A DNA stretch of 64,000 nt from Riptortus pedestris (lineage: Eukaryota > Arthropoda > Insecta > Hemiptera > Alydidae): assembly GCA_019009955.1 (NCBI GenBank), contig CM032230.1, positions 1,999,001 to 2,063,000 on the forward strand. The letters run 5' to 3'. Within the stretch, counting starts at the first letter, position 1, and each line of letters opens with the position of its first letter. Position numbers and translations under genes: made by a program. The notes below the pieces were generated by a model. The model did no database searches and was not told where the DNA came from. It saw only the letters and a list, made by a program, of their open reading frames with translations. This document shows positions 36,109 through 47,754 of the stretch, piece after piece.

Positions 36109-36860
36109 ACTTTTTTGGGATATGCTGAACTATTCAAAACCTTTATTTTACTGTTTGGTACGGCGGCTACTATATTAGTAACTGCATTTGAAAATTGTTA
36201 GCCTTGAAGAATAAAAAATATATGAGTCCCTGATCAATTCCTCCCAACTGATCAAAATACCGTGAAAAATATAGCCCATAATCATGGGCAGCATTCTTCA
36301 TTTTGGTATGAGAACTGATATACTATTGCTGAGTCAGAAAGAATATAATTTAATTGATTTCTTATCTTATTGAAAAAGTAAATACCCTTACTTAATTTTT
36401 CTATATTTTGTTTATCTTACTCAAATATTGACCTAGATAGATTAATACTTATCCGATAAATAGCGGAGAGGTGATGAGATGAAATCACCAAAGTATCATT
36501 CTAGAAAGTGTGGAAATCTGCTTAGTTAACTCAAGCCATCCCTACCCGACTTATTTCGTTATGGACGATAACTAAAACCATTTATTAATTCTTCTTCTTA
36601 ATTAAGACCATTAAGTAAGTTAATACGATATGTTCAGCTTCAAATATTGTTAAGAATCCATTGTGAAATTAATAAAGGAATAAATAAAATATGAGTTGGC
36701 GTCCTCTATTAGGTGTGGAGTATGCTTAGTTTACAGACAATGCTTTACGTGATTTCTTATTATTATATTTTCTGCTTGGCTTTTGAGAACAGTACACACC
36801 TCCTATTATGATTAATATAATATAATAAATAGTGCTTGATCTAGTGATTGTAGTACTCAC
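35085..36860. other. Intron sequence, mostly unique, with a (TA)n tract
   Basis: The (TA)n tract is at 36039-36103. Short R1-like scraps occur (actaagcagatttcccatc at 35949, ggaaatctgcttagttaact at 36510). The 94-codon frame at 35634-35918 has no recognisable motif or splice context. Confidence 0.45.
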
Positions 36861-37008
36861 GGTCCCAGGGACAGCCGTATATCTCGACCCTCATGCAGAC
36901 AGTCCTAGGGTGCTCGCTGTAGGGGATGAACCGAACCTTGCTAGCGACGAACGGCAGTTCCAAGTCCTGACTCACCACAAGGTAGGTGTTGGTGTTCCCT
37001 GCCAGGAT
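36861..37008 (-). CDS. Ddr: DDR exon D: C-terminal part of the discoidin (DS) domain
   Basis: A 148-bp exon with acceptor TTATTATTTCAG (CT on plus at 37009-37010) and donor GTGAGTAC (AC on plus at 36859-36860). It starts in phase 0 with ILAGNTNTYLVV and leaves one base for the next codon. Human DDR2 has VLDGNSNPYDIF at this place, so the join to exon E (RGQK/ILAG) is exact. The exon then reads LPFVASKVRFIPYSEH and RTVCMRVEIYGCPWD. The two cysteines, eight residues apart, match DDR2 Cys177 and Cys185. In DDR2 these pair with Cys73 (present in exon E) and Cys30 (upstream, not seen). The split codon with exon C gives Gln. Confidence 0.95.
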
Positions 37009-37130
37009 CTGAAATAATAACACATTTAATTAATCAGTCTTTTCATAATAAATATTTTCATCGAAATAATATTGAAATTTCATATTTTATTTATACAGGT
37101 TTTTGAAAAGCACAAAAAAAGAAAGAGAGT

Positions 37131-37545
37131 CACCTAGATAACCTGCACGAGTTATAGTCTTGCAGTTTCTACATAGCATACTAACGAATCGGACTCAGAA
37201 CTCCAGGTTAACTTCCATGAGTTATAGTCTTGCAGTTTCTACATAGCATACTAACGAATCGGACTTCGAACTCCAGGTTAACTTCCATGAGTTATAGTCT
37301 TGCAGTTTCTACATAGCATACTAACGAATCGGACTCAGAACTCCAGGTTAACTTCCATGAGTTATAGTCTTGCAGTTTCTACATAGCATACTAACGAATC
37401 GGACTCAGAACTCCAGGTTAACTTCCATGAGTTATAGTCTTACAGTTTCTACATAACATACTAACGAATCGGACGCAGAACTCCAGGTCAACTTCCATGA
37501 GTTATAGTCTTGCAGTTTCTATATAACAAACTAACCATCTCCGGA
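37131..37545 (+). repeat. Minisatellite M70, 70-bp unit, six copies (array 1)
   Basis: gttatagtcttgcagtttct recurs at 37151, 37221, 37291, 37361, 37431 (tacag variant) and 37501, exactly 70 bp apart. The unit continues acatagcatactaacgaatc, ggactcagaactccaggtta and acttccatga. It lies only about 130 bp into the intron upstream of exon D in transcript order. Confidence 0.95.
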
Positions 37546-38048
37546 AAACATACCCATAGCCTCGCCTTCCCTGTCAAAGCTTTGAGACAAATAGACAACG
37601 AATGCCAATTTGACGTAGCATAGATTGGGCGTAAATATATTACAAATAACACACAAAAAATAGTGAATATGAAGGACCTACAAAATATATAACAGATATT
37701 TCAGAGCAAGGGTTCTTCGAAATGAAGTTTGAGTATTTCATTATATTCACTAATTATATTCCATCAGATATGAGACTTTGATTTACAGTTTAATAATCTA
37801 CTCAAAGTGTAATTAAATAAGATACATGAGGAGTGAATATGGTAAATGAGTAAATATTTAATCAGAGCCGTAATTAATATGCAAGTTAGTTCATTATATT
37901 GTCGAGTCTATCATATATCATACTGATAGCTATAATTAATTACCAATATTGACTCGTATAACTCTGAATTGACTAAGATAATAATTCCACGTCGGATATG
38001 ACGCCACATTGGATTGAATTAAATGTTTTATAATTCAAATATTGAAAG

Positions 38049-38172
38049 TTACCGGGAAATGAGCTACGGAGATTGTACTCGTGACACACTTTTCACAAAA
38101 CTTCCTCTAATGTTCATCGATCCTACATTGGTGATGACGAAAATTAAATCTGTTCAAAATTATGTATATATC
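38049..38172 (-). repeat. R1 element, 3'-end fragment
   Basis: ggaaatgagctacggagatt, gtactcgtgacacac, tcatcgatcctacattggtg and atgacgaaaattaaatctgt on the plus strand match the reversed R1 3' block. Confidence 0.75.
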
Positions 38173-38216
38173 TAGAAAGGAATATTATATTTTTTTTTAC
38201 TTTATTACTCGCTTTT

Positions 38217-38475
38217 TTTTAAGTGGATGAAGTATCGTTATTACTTGCCTGTGCTAAGTGAAGGAAGTATCGGTACTTTTAGCTTGTGCTAAGTGAGGGA
38301 AGTATCATTTCTACTTTCTTGTGCTAAGTAATGGAAGTATCGTTACTATTTTATTGTGCTAAGTGAAGGAAGTATCGTTATTACTTGCCTGTGCTAAGTG
38401 AAGGAAGTATCGTTATTACTTACTAGTGTTATGTAAAGTTGGTATCGTTATTACTTGCATGTGCTAAGTGAAGAG
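38217..38475 (+). repeat. Minisatellite, ~59/60-bp unit of ~30-bp halves
   Basis: The motif tgtgctaagtgaaggaagta plus tcgttattacttgcc is repeated about seven times with substitutions (gtgagggaagtatcatttct, gtaatggaagtatcgttact). The spacing between tgtgctaagt markers alternates around 35-60 bp. Confidence 0.82.
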
Positions 38476-38939
38476 ATATTTATTGCAGATGAGAACTTAC
38501 TTATTCACTAATATGAGTAACTCTATTATAGACAAATTAGATAATAACTAGTTACTGGAAGAGGTAATATCAGCTCCCGATTACATTGTAATTCATCTTC
38601 CAACTCGTCAGACAGCCATCCCTCATGTCGAGCAAATCAGAAAGTGGTAAAATGCTCCTTACGATTAAACGAAAAGCCCGCCAAGCCTAAATGTTTCTCA
38701 GACCCCCCCCCCCCCCCGCCAATATACACATGCCTTCCTTGGACCAGCATTAAATGAAATAAACATTGCCGTATTCATATAAAATGATTTCATTTGAAAG
38801 TGATGTACAATATCTCCATTCCAATACATTGGGTCGAAGAATGTTGTAGAGCATAATTGAAAAATATTTTCTTGATTCACGAACTAGAACTTCAGATTTT
38901 CTTGAAATTTTTAATGAATGAGTATTGATAATCAAATAA

Positions 38940-39265
38940 AGAGGCGAGAGGGGGGGGGGTAGAAGGGTAGGAAAATAGAAAATTCGAAATCCCTTTGGTA
39001 CTAAACGCAGGATCGGAATATCGTTTCTAACGAATCTTGCTAAACTATTGGTGCTCTACAACTGTTGTTGCATTCATTTTTTCGTAACTCAGATATGAAG
39101 CAAGTGTTTCGTACTTGTTTTAAGGCTCCCGTTAACCTCCTCTTCTACTTATTGGATTTTTATTTAAAACAGATAATATATGGCGATCTAAGATGGGTAG
39201 TGTGTCTTACCCAGCATGTGGGAAATCTGCCTAGTTTACACAGCTCCTGCGTGAGGTTTTTTGGT
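38940..39265 (-). repeat. R1 element, degenerate copy
   Basis: gaggcgagaggggggggggt, aaattcgaaatccctttggt, tgtgggaaatctgcctagtt and tacacagctcctgcgtgagg follow R1 order in reverse. Confidence 0.68.
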
Positions 39266-39859
39266 GGCTCCTCCTTTATAGAAATAGATGGAAATAAAAA
39301 TTTCAACCCACCTCCAAATTTGAAATAATATTCGCGAGTAGATCGTCGACAGCTGATTTATGTTAATGAAAATCTGTCATAACTTTGACAATATTTATTT
39401 TAATGACTCCTACTCTCATAAAGAGGAATGCTATTTTATATAAAATAGTCAGGTAATAAATAGTAGCATGTGTGTCAAAAAGCGCGAGGCTGAGAGCGAT
39501 GGGAATAACTTTTGAAGGCATAAATAATGATGTATTTTACATAATTTTAATTAAAATGTTAATCAATAATCCCAAACACAGTCGCTGTGACACGCTCCTC
39601 CCAAAATAAAGTCTCAATTTAATTTGAAAGAAAAATAACACTTGGCCAAGGGAGAGCAAACATGTTTCAAATTAAAGCCACCCAACCACATTAAATTGAC
39701 AAAAGTTAATTTTTGAAGAAAAACAAAACAAACCGGATATAATTATTCAATTGAATGAGAATAAACTAAAAAAACGCTCCATCATTAGTGTTGAAGGTTG
39801 CCAAGCACTTTTCGTAATATCCATTAATGTGTTAATTTTAGATGGAATTGAATCCAAAC

Positions 39860-40915
39860 TAGTCATAAAATGAGTTATAGTCTTGAAGTTTCTACGTAAT
39901 GTACTAACCAATCGGTCGTAGAAATCCAGGTTAACTTCCATGAGCTATAGTCTTGCAGTTTCTACGTAACGTACTAACCAATCGGTCGCATAACTCCAGG
40001 TTAACTTCCATGAGCTATAGTCTTGCAGTTTCTACATAACGTACTAACCAATCGGTCGTAGAAATCCAGGTTAACTTCCATGAGCTATAGTCTTGCAGTT
40101 TCTACGTAAACGCATAACTCCAGGTTAACTTCCATGAGTTATAGTCTTGCAGTTTCTACGTAACGTACTAACCAATCGGTCTCAGAACTCCAGGTTAACT
40201 TCCATGAGTTATAGTCTTGCAGTTTCTACGTAACGTACTAACCAATCAGCGGAATAACTCCAGGTTAACTTCCGTGAGTTATAGTCTTGCAATTTCTACA
40301 TAACGTATTAACCAATCTGTCTCAGAACTCCAGGTTAACTTCCATGAGTTATAGTCTTGCAGTTTCTACATAGCATATTAACCAATCGGTCCCAGAACGC
40401 TTGGTTAACCTGCATGAGTTATAGTCTTGCAGTTTCTACATAGCATATTAACCAATCGGTCCCAGAACTCTTGATTAACCTGCATGAGTTATAGTCTTGC
40501 AGTTTCTACATAACGTTCTAACCAATCGGTCGTAGAAATCCAGGTTAACTCCCATGAGCTATAGTCTTGCAGTTTCTACATAATGTACTAACCAATCGGT
40601 CGTAGAAATCCAGGTTAACTTCCATGAGCTATAGTCTTGCAGTTTCTACGTAACGTACTAACCAATCGGTCGCATAACTCCAGGTTAACTTCCATGAGTT
40701 ATAGTCTTGCAGTTTCTACGAAACGTACTAACCAATCTGTCTCAGAACTCCAGGTTAACTTCCTTTAGTTATAGTCTTGCAGTTTCTACATAACGTACTA
40801 ACCAATCGGTCTCAGAACATCAGGTTAACTTCCATGAGTTATAATATTGCAGTTTCTACATAACGTATTAACCAATCTGTCTCAGATAGTCTTGCATTTT
40901 CTATTTAACAAACAA
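39860..40915 (+). repeat. Minisatellite M70, about 15 copies (array 2)
   Basis: Same unit as at 37131-37545, with more divergence between copies: tatagtcttgcagtttctac, gtaacgtactaaccaatcgg and ccaggttaacttccatgagc. Most units are 70 bp. One near 40090-40140 is shortened. The right flank (ggaaaccaaatccttagccc, atcttacctgccaaag) resembles that of array 1 (ggaaaacatacccatagcct, cttccctgtcaaag), so both arrays are part of the same larger dispersed element. Confidence 0.93.
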
Positions 40916-42055
40916 ACCAACTCAGGAAACCAAATCCTTAGCCCCATCTTACCTGCCAAAGAATTGTTTCCAACAGATAACCCATTCATAAAATTATAAT
41001 TGGAATGCTTTGGGTTCAACAGGGGAATATTATTATCGTTCAGAAAAAATGTTTATTTCTGTTAAGACTAATAGTCAGTAAATATTTTAAGAAAATAACT
41101 AGGCCGTATAAACTAAACAAAAGGAGCCAAATTTTTAGATCGGAATAAAGTTTGTTGGAATTATAATTGAAAATGGGAATTGGTAGCAAATTGCTCATAC
41201 GTAACAAGGGCTGTTAGGTAACCAAAACAATGGCGATAGTGACGTAAAGGTGCATGTAGATATGGAGTGTACCATATACCTGAGGCTGGGAATACATCGG
41301 TCTGCACAAGGCTCCGAGAACGTCTGACCAGTTTGAAGGCTGTCCGAACATGAAGACACGGTCAATAGCCAAAGACATCGATTGTAATATTTACAAACAG
41401 TGTCCTTTAGTATACAATAATTATCTAGTTCCGTATCAAATTAAATTGCAATCTTTTTATATGCTATCTCCTATCTACAGGAAGTATGCTTTTCGTTCAG
41501 CTGTCAATAGATCAAAAATCATTCCTTGAAATGCCTACGCGCGTGCGTGTGTTTATATGTATTATTTTCTATGTTTATTTTGGCCAATTGCTTGACAATA
41601 CCCGTTCAAATTTGGCGACTGGGCCAAATATTAGAAACTCTTATTTTAGCCGATTAAAAAAACAGCCTAAGTGTTTCGAGCCTTCGTGTGCTGCCTATTC
41701 AGGAGCCTTAGCATTTATTCAATTTTCATAAATATTCATCTGACGTGTATAAATGGGGGTTTAATCGACACTGAAAGCCATAAAATAGAAATAACTCGCT
41801 TTACATTTAAGTTACGAAAAAATGAGTCCTACAGCAATTATAGAGGATCAATAATATAACAAGTTACGTTCTAGAACATTTTTTTTAATCCCACTCATAA
41901 TATCGGAAATATTTCGAGGACTTGAAAATCTCCTTCGTTTAAAGAAATATTTTGAATTTTAGAATCCTTCCTCCCTCTAATTGGTGACACTACGTAGTTG
42001 CATGTATCTCATCAAGTAATGATCTGTTCAAAGCAATATAAGGCATTTCAGCTTG
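40916..42055. other. Intron sequence without recognised features
   Basis: AT-rich, apparently unique apart from the flank shared with the M70 arrays at the left end. Confidence 0.4.
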
Positions 42056-42282
42056 GAAAATTCCCCTATCTAACACTCCCCCCCCCATTCCACTCGTCCG
42101 ATTTCAATTGATAACAAACTTGACCCTCAGTTTTACATAAAGCGTTTAAATATCGAGTTTGGCAACGATCAAATAAAATTGTGACCCCTAGAGTGGTAAG
42201 AGATAAGTACATACATATAATTTGGAGTGGGTCTTAATTTCGTCATCTCCTTGGATCTAGGGGTGTAAAGGGAAATCTGCTA
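42056..42282 (+). repeat. R1 element, degenerate 3' half
   Basis: tccgatttcaattgataaca, acataaagcgtttaaatatc, gagtttggcaacgatcaaat, ccctagagtggtaagagata and ggaaatctgctaataaaa keep R1 order. The TA tract is reduced. Confidence 0.75.
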
Positions 42283-42940
42283 ATAAAAATATCACAGGTT
42301 CCGATTAATGGGATTATGTAATAAGAGGTTAGCGATAAGGGAGGTGAGATAAGAAAGGGGTGCTGGGAAGGGGTTGACATTGTGTCACCCTTCTCCTCCT
42401 AGATATATTTTTGCCACTTAGATAAGGGCCCCTCTTTTTTCTTTTTACTTTTCTTCGGACTGGCCTAGAGAAGTTTCTTGCCCAGAAGTCATCACACGGC
42501 CCTCATCATGGCCAACACCACCCCTCCCAACAATCCCAGTCCTATCACTCTCCTGTCACCACCCCTAACTCATATCCCATTTACAGGGAGTAGCAACTGC
42601 CGTTGGACGACCACACCGAAATTCTTTTCATAAATATGAAAAAGGTTTAGGCCTTTCAGTTTACCTCATAATTCATAAACATTTCATTACATAGAACATT
42701 ATATTTCTAGTTAACGACAAGAGATATTGATAACGGAGCATTGATTTCTGCAAATCACAAATATGTACTTTAGTGATGGATGAAATGGTTGAATATCGAG
42801 GATAGTGTAGATTAAAAGAATATTTTCCAGACAAAAACCTAAAACCTTAATTGGTGACGTCATAGCCCAACGAATTTGCTTATATCTTGCATAATAAAGG
42901 TATCATAGAAACAATATTTAAGCATAGAATAAATAAAATT
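42283..42940. other. Intron sequence, GC-richer in its first part
   Basis: 42340-42610 (gaaaggggtgctgggaaggg, ggcctagagaagtttcttgc, ctcatcatggccaacaccac) is GC-richer and apparently unique. No coding or repeat signal was recognised. Confidence 0.35.
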
Positions 42941-42944
42941 AAAT

Positions 42945-43137
42945 AAACAATAAGATTAGCACCTTTTTGAACTGAAGCATAATAACGGAGATATTTTGAA
43001 TTTTCGAAATTCATCGCTTCTAACCCCCTCTGCTCTGTCCGATTTCAGTCGTTAACACATTTTAACTTAATTTTTATATAAAACGTTTTAATATCGAGTT
43101 GGGTTACGATTAAACCAAAATGCGACTGCTAGAGCGT

Positions 43138-43202
<65 letters not shown>

Positions 43203-43320
43203 TTTGAACGGACCTCATTTCCGCAATCTTCTAGCTGGGATCGACGGACATTTAAGGGAAATTTCGAAAATAACGTCACGAGTACAACTGGTATAGTTGC
43301 TTATGGGAAATCTGCTAAAA
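42945..43320 (+). repeat. R1 element in which the TA tract is replaced by (CA)n
   Basis: tattttgaattttcgaaatt, gtccgatttcagtcgttaac, tgcgactgctagagcgttaa, then (CA)n 43140-43200, then attttgaacggacctcattt and gggaaatctgctaaaa. The microsatellite sits exactly where the other copies have (TA)n. Confidence 0.85.
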
Positions 43321-43339
43321 CAAGGGAATAAAGTACAAC

Positions 43340-43530
43340 GGCTTCTCGTTCCATTCGTTTCCAGAAGTGCCCTAAACATCAACAGAAAGAATAGAAGCTA
43401 TAGATAAAGCAAACTTTGGTAGCTTCGTATTCTGTGGAGACAGAAGTTCATAAATGAGAATAGAGAGAACATCCCAAAGGAACGGTACAGCTTCCGAAAA
43501 CAGCTAGAAGAGAAGGATCGGCCACTAGAG
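43340..43530 (+). repeat. Dispersed repeat R4, copy 1
   Basis: ctttggtagcttcgtattct, ataaatgagaatagagagaa and cagctagaagagaaggatcg recur at 45600-45770. In one frame the wording FINENRENIPKE suggests a decayed transposon protein, but I do not recognise it. Confidence 0.65.
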
Positions 43531-44195
43531 ATTATATGGGTTAATGGCTGATATTCGACCAGAAAGGGGGGAGCGGATTGGAGGATAGGAATTTAGTAAT
43601 TCCAAAATAATTCTGTTATTAATGAGTTCTGTATAAACCAAAAAAAATGTGATAGTAGTAGTAGTAGGATGTTTGTTTGGGCAATCAACATCGGGATTGA
43701 TATGTCCTTTAGGAAAAAAGGGCATAGAAAAACGTTACAGAACCAATATTGTTAAATTGTTGTTGCTCGATAACTGTTGATATACACATTTTTTCGTAAC
43801 TGACAATAAAAAAAGCTATTCTTGTTTTCAACCTCCTGTAAACCAACACTACTCCTCATCAAAATCTTTATTTATAAATACAGAATGCGTGAATAAGTGA
43901 GATCTGTAGTCTCATACGAGCCCCTGCGTGCATTTATAAATGATAGTACACGACTCTGATAAGCCTTATCAGGGGTATTAATTTTTGATAACAACTGAAA
44001 TCCTTAAAGGATCGATAATCTGAAAAAACACTATACTTACAAAAAAATATCTGAGAAAGCCTGAATATAAATTTTGAAGGATAGGTTGAATTGCCTGGGA
44101 GGCAGAAAGTGAGTGGGGGTTGCTTGTCAAAGCATACAATACACAATGCATGTCGAAGAGGTGTCGCCTAATGTTACGCACAATTTATGTTTATG
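43531..44195. other. Intron sequence without recognised features
   Basis: AT-rich sequence with a faint R1-like scrap (ggttaatggctgatattcga, agaaaggggggagcggat) at 43540-43590. Nothing else was seen. Confidence 0.35.
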
Positions 44196-44768
44196 GGATG
44201 TCACCAGCTGTCAACCCACACTGTTCTTCTAAGGGGTGTCACCAGCTGTCAACCCACACTGCACGTCTAAGGGGTGTCACCAGCTGTCAACCCACACTGC
44301 ACGTCTAAGGGGTTTCACCAGCTGTCAACGCAAAATGCACATGTAAGGGATGTCACGAGCTATCAACCCACAATGCACGTCTAAGTGGTGTCACCAGCTG
44401 TCAACCCACACTGCACGTCAAAGGGATATAACCAGCTGTCAACCCACAATGCACGTCTAAAGAGTGTACCAGCTGTCAACCCACACTGCACGTCTATGGG
44501 GTGTCACTAGCTGTCAACCCAAATTGCACCTCTAAGGGATGTCACCAGCTGTCAACCCACACAGCACATTTATGGGATGTCACCAGCTGTCAACCCATAT
44601 TGCACCTCTAAGGGGTGTCACCAGCTCTCAACCCACACAGCACGTCTATGGGATGTTACCAGCTGTCAACCCACACTGCACGTTTATGGGATGTCACCAG
44701 CTGTCAACCCACACAGCACATTTATGGGATGTCACCAGCTGTCAACCCACAATGCATGCCTGAGGGTT
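44196..44768 (+). repeat. Minisatellite, 38-bp unit, about 15 copies
   Basis: Unit ggggtgtcaccagctgtcaa followed by cccacactgcacgtctaa, with variants (tttatgggat, cctctaaggg). Frames through it give SPAVNPHC repeats (up to 117 codons), which are period artefacts. Confidence 0.95.
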
Positions 44769-45599
44769 GATCAGGTAGAAGATAAACGCTTACAATGTAC
44801 CTCTTGCCTATCGGATTATGTCGTAGATTTGTATCGGTGTGTTAATGATAGAATCCTATCGACACTAACTCCCTCGATTAATTATCGAATCACTCAGAGA
44901 TGGTGCGAGAGAGAGGTAGTTGGTGGGTAGGAGAGATGGAAGTGCCGAGTCAGGCTGACATCCCCTTTCAAGAGCGAACGTCATCATTAGTTGCTGCTCG
45001 ACGAATCCTTATCATTATAGGCTGAGATAATTAATTGATGAATTTCCGTTAATTGATATAGTTACTAGCTGTATCACCGCTATTCCAATCACTGATACAA
45101 TGATAATGTAAACACTAGGCTAAGCGGCTATCGTCTCTCTATCTCAGTTCAATCTATATTACTCCATTCAAACACTTCTAACATGAGATACACTTACGAG
45201 GACCAATAATAATTAGTAAATTGATAATTACAATTTCTAGTACAAATAAAAACCAAAGTTCATTAACTAATTAGTATCATTTAGTATTGCATTTTTTAAA
45301 AAATTAATTTGTTTTGTAAAGCTTTCTCTATAAACTTGCTTTTCATTTATTTTTTTGTATGGTTATTCTTAGTCACCGTTTAATGCTGAAAACGGTTGGG
45401 GAGGTGGCTGTTTCTCAGAGAAAACCTTAACATTTGAAGTATAGCGCATTTAATTTAGTGAAATACTTATGTAGAATATATCTTTCTTGCTCATTTTATA
45501 TTAGTACTATTAAGGTCTTCCGGCATTTTTCTAAACATGGTTCCAGCTTTCTTTGAGACTAATATAAAATATTAGAGTTAATTACAGTGGTTTCTCAGG
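44769..45599. other. Intron sequence without recognised features
   Basis: Mixed unique sequence. No repeat, exon or RNA signal was recognised. Confidence 0.35.
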
Positions 45600-45772
45600 C
45601 CAATATTTTTCAGAAGTGAACTAAACATCTATGGAAAATAAGGCTATAGATTAATCAAAGTTTGGTAGCTTCTTATTCTGCCATGACATAACTTCGTAAA
45701 TGAGAATAGAGAGGACATCTCAAAGGATGTCACAAGACAGCTAGAAGAGAAGGATCGGCCAAAACACTGGAA
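45600..45772 (+). repeat. Dispersed repeat R4, copy 2
   Basis: Matches 43340-43530 in order: ttggtagcttcttattctgc, gtaaatgagaatagagagga and acagctagaagagaaggatc. Same strand, roughly three-quarters identical by eye. Confidence 0.65.
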
Positions 45773-47576
45773 GAGACTAATGTATATATATATATCCATA
45801 TTTCTGAAAAAAATCAGAAAGGCTTTAGGAAGCTCGATACATGTCCAGCATAACGTCGGCCATGAGCAGAAGACACGGGCAATACTCGAACAGTACTACT
45901 AATAATGGCAAGGAAACTCTACAAGTAAGGACAGTGAAACTCTACAAGTATACTCATATATTGTATATTTGCATTGTACTGTATTTTGTTGTATTAATCT
46001 TAATAAAAATACTTTTTCCTAGAAACAATACTGATTAGGAATCTGTTACTACTAATTGTACAAACAACTTTGAAAAAACATTTCATATGGAAGTTCAATG
46101 ACAGGTGAATTAGTTTGCTTGTGTTTGTAAAGTTTATTCATGTATGTTAGGAATAAACGTTTATGTTTCCCATCATTGGGACACTTTTTACCATCTTACT
46201 GCAATGTTTGGCATGTGTTGAATTCAATTTGTTTTAACGATAAATCATCTTATCTATAGAGAAGAAAGGGTTTGCGGAATGTGACGCCTGACAGGACTAT
46301 TCTGATAATGGAGTTTAAATTGGGTTAGCGGAATCCTGAAGAAGGCGTTCCTGTCATTAATTGATCGGGCTAAAGAATCTCAGCCGAGGCCTTAGGATCG
46401 GGCTAACATTTTAATGAGAGCCGAGAGAGGAACGGAATTAAGATGGCACAGTTCTTTCATCTTGGAGTTGTCTAATTTGCCAAGGGATTCCCTTATCTCT
46501 AGTTCCATTGTCGGCCGGGGGGAGGGCGCTAGTAGCCAATCCCTAGAGGAGTTAATTGCAAGCAGATATCTCCCTGCCGCCCTTTCTATTCAATCCTCTG
46601 CCCGCTTTGGAACTTGCTGCTCTCCGCTCTAGGATGCGCTGAAACGAATCAGAGAGAGACAAAAAGAGAGAGAGATAGAAAAAGAGGAGAGAGAGAGAGA
46701 GGGGGGAGGTGGAGTTAATTTAGAACGATTTATCCCGAGCCCCCGTTCCTTGGGGATGGTAGATTCGTTCATTATCAGGAGAAGGGGATCTCTTTGGACG
46801 TTAGCCCTAACCTTCCTTCCCCCAAACCTTCTTCCGTCTGATAAAACGTTTGTTCCGATTATTGTACAATATTTCCCATTGTCCTCACTCTTCCCATTCA
46901 GCCTTTCCCTAATTTCATATTATTTATAGCCGCCATTTCCCTTTCCTCGGAGATTCTTGAAAATTGATATCTGTTCATGTTTTACTCTGAGCCTGTTTCA
47001 ATTATGCTTTCTATCTATAACACGAACCTTTCCTTCCATACAGCTATAATTCTCAAACAGGGGGTTTAGAAACAATGTACATTCACTTCAAATGTTTTCA
47101 CATTCTCCCCGTTAACATGCGCCATTTTGTCGTCTGCTGGTCTATTATTCCAAATATCTACTGCCTTATTTTCGAGGTTGTTTCTTCCCAGCTGTGGATT
47201 CATCTAAGCACCTTCCTCATCCTAGCACCTTCATCTAAGCCTGACCGGTGTTACAGGGCTATTTTTTTTAATGTACATGAAGGGCAGATGCTGACATGAA
47301 CATAGTACTTTCCAGCTATCATTGAAACCTATGGAAATCTGCTTAGTCTAGGCCACTCTTGTTGTTTTTTATTTCATCTTAGTAATTCCAGGATCTTAGA
47401 AGATTTCAAGTTTACGGAATATGTTCATAAACCGAAATAAATAATTTCTGAACCCGTTCTATAAATAGTGAAAGAGCTTCCTCTGCCGACACCATTTTCG
47501 ACCATTCATCTCTGATCCCAGGCAGGCTTCTTCAAGTCGGCGTGTCATTTGTACGTAACTCATAAAACTAAATAAA
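45773..47576. other. Intron sequence with a GC-richer unique block
   Basis: 46270-46900 (gacgcctgacaggactattc, gatcgggctaaagaatctca, gccgaggccttaggatcggg, ccgagcccccgttccttggg) is GC-richer and apparently single-copy. It includes a GA-rich tract at 46650-46705. A 72-codon plus frame in it has no motif. It is a candidate intronic regulatory element. The rest is AT-rich. Confidence 0.35.
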
Positions 47577-47754
47577 AAGTCCGCCACGCAGGGGCTGGAT
47601 TAACTAACGCACGTTGAGTCACCTAAATTCATTTATCTCAAGACGTAAAAGTTCAATGAGAAGGATATTCGGCATTTAGGCTTCAAATAATATAACAGCT
47701 TATTGTTGATGTGGCATGAGTTGGAGTGGGGGTCTGAAGGACGAAAACTAAAAA
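47577..47754 (+). repeat. R1 element, outer copy, left part (split by a nested R1)
   Basis: Starts aaaagtccgccacgcagggg and runs to ttggagtgggggtctgaagg, acgaaaactaaaa. It is continued at 48562 after the inner R1 copy. Confidence 0.78.

Noticed and set aside
37131..40915. Evenly spaced 20-bp blocks resembling CRISPR repeats with ~50-bp spacers
   Set aside because: The intervening sequences are also repeated. The true unit is 70 bp and tandem.
44120..44930. Frames with SPAVNPH repeats
   Set aside because: They follow the 38-bp minisatellite. The unique tail has no recognisable domain.
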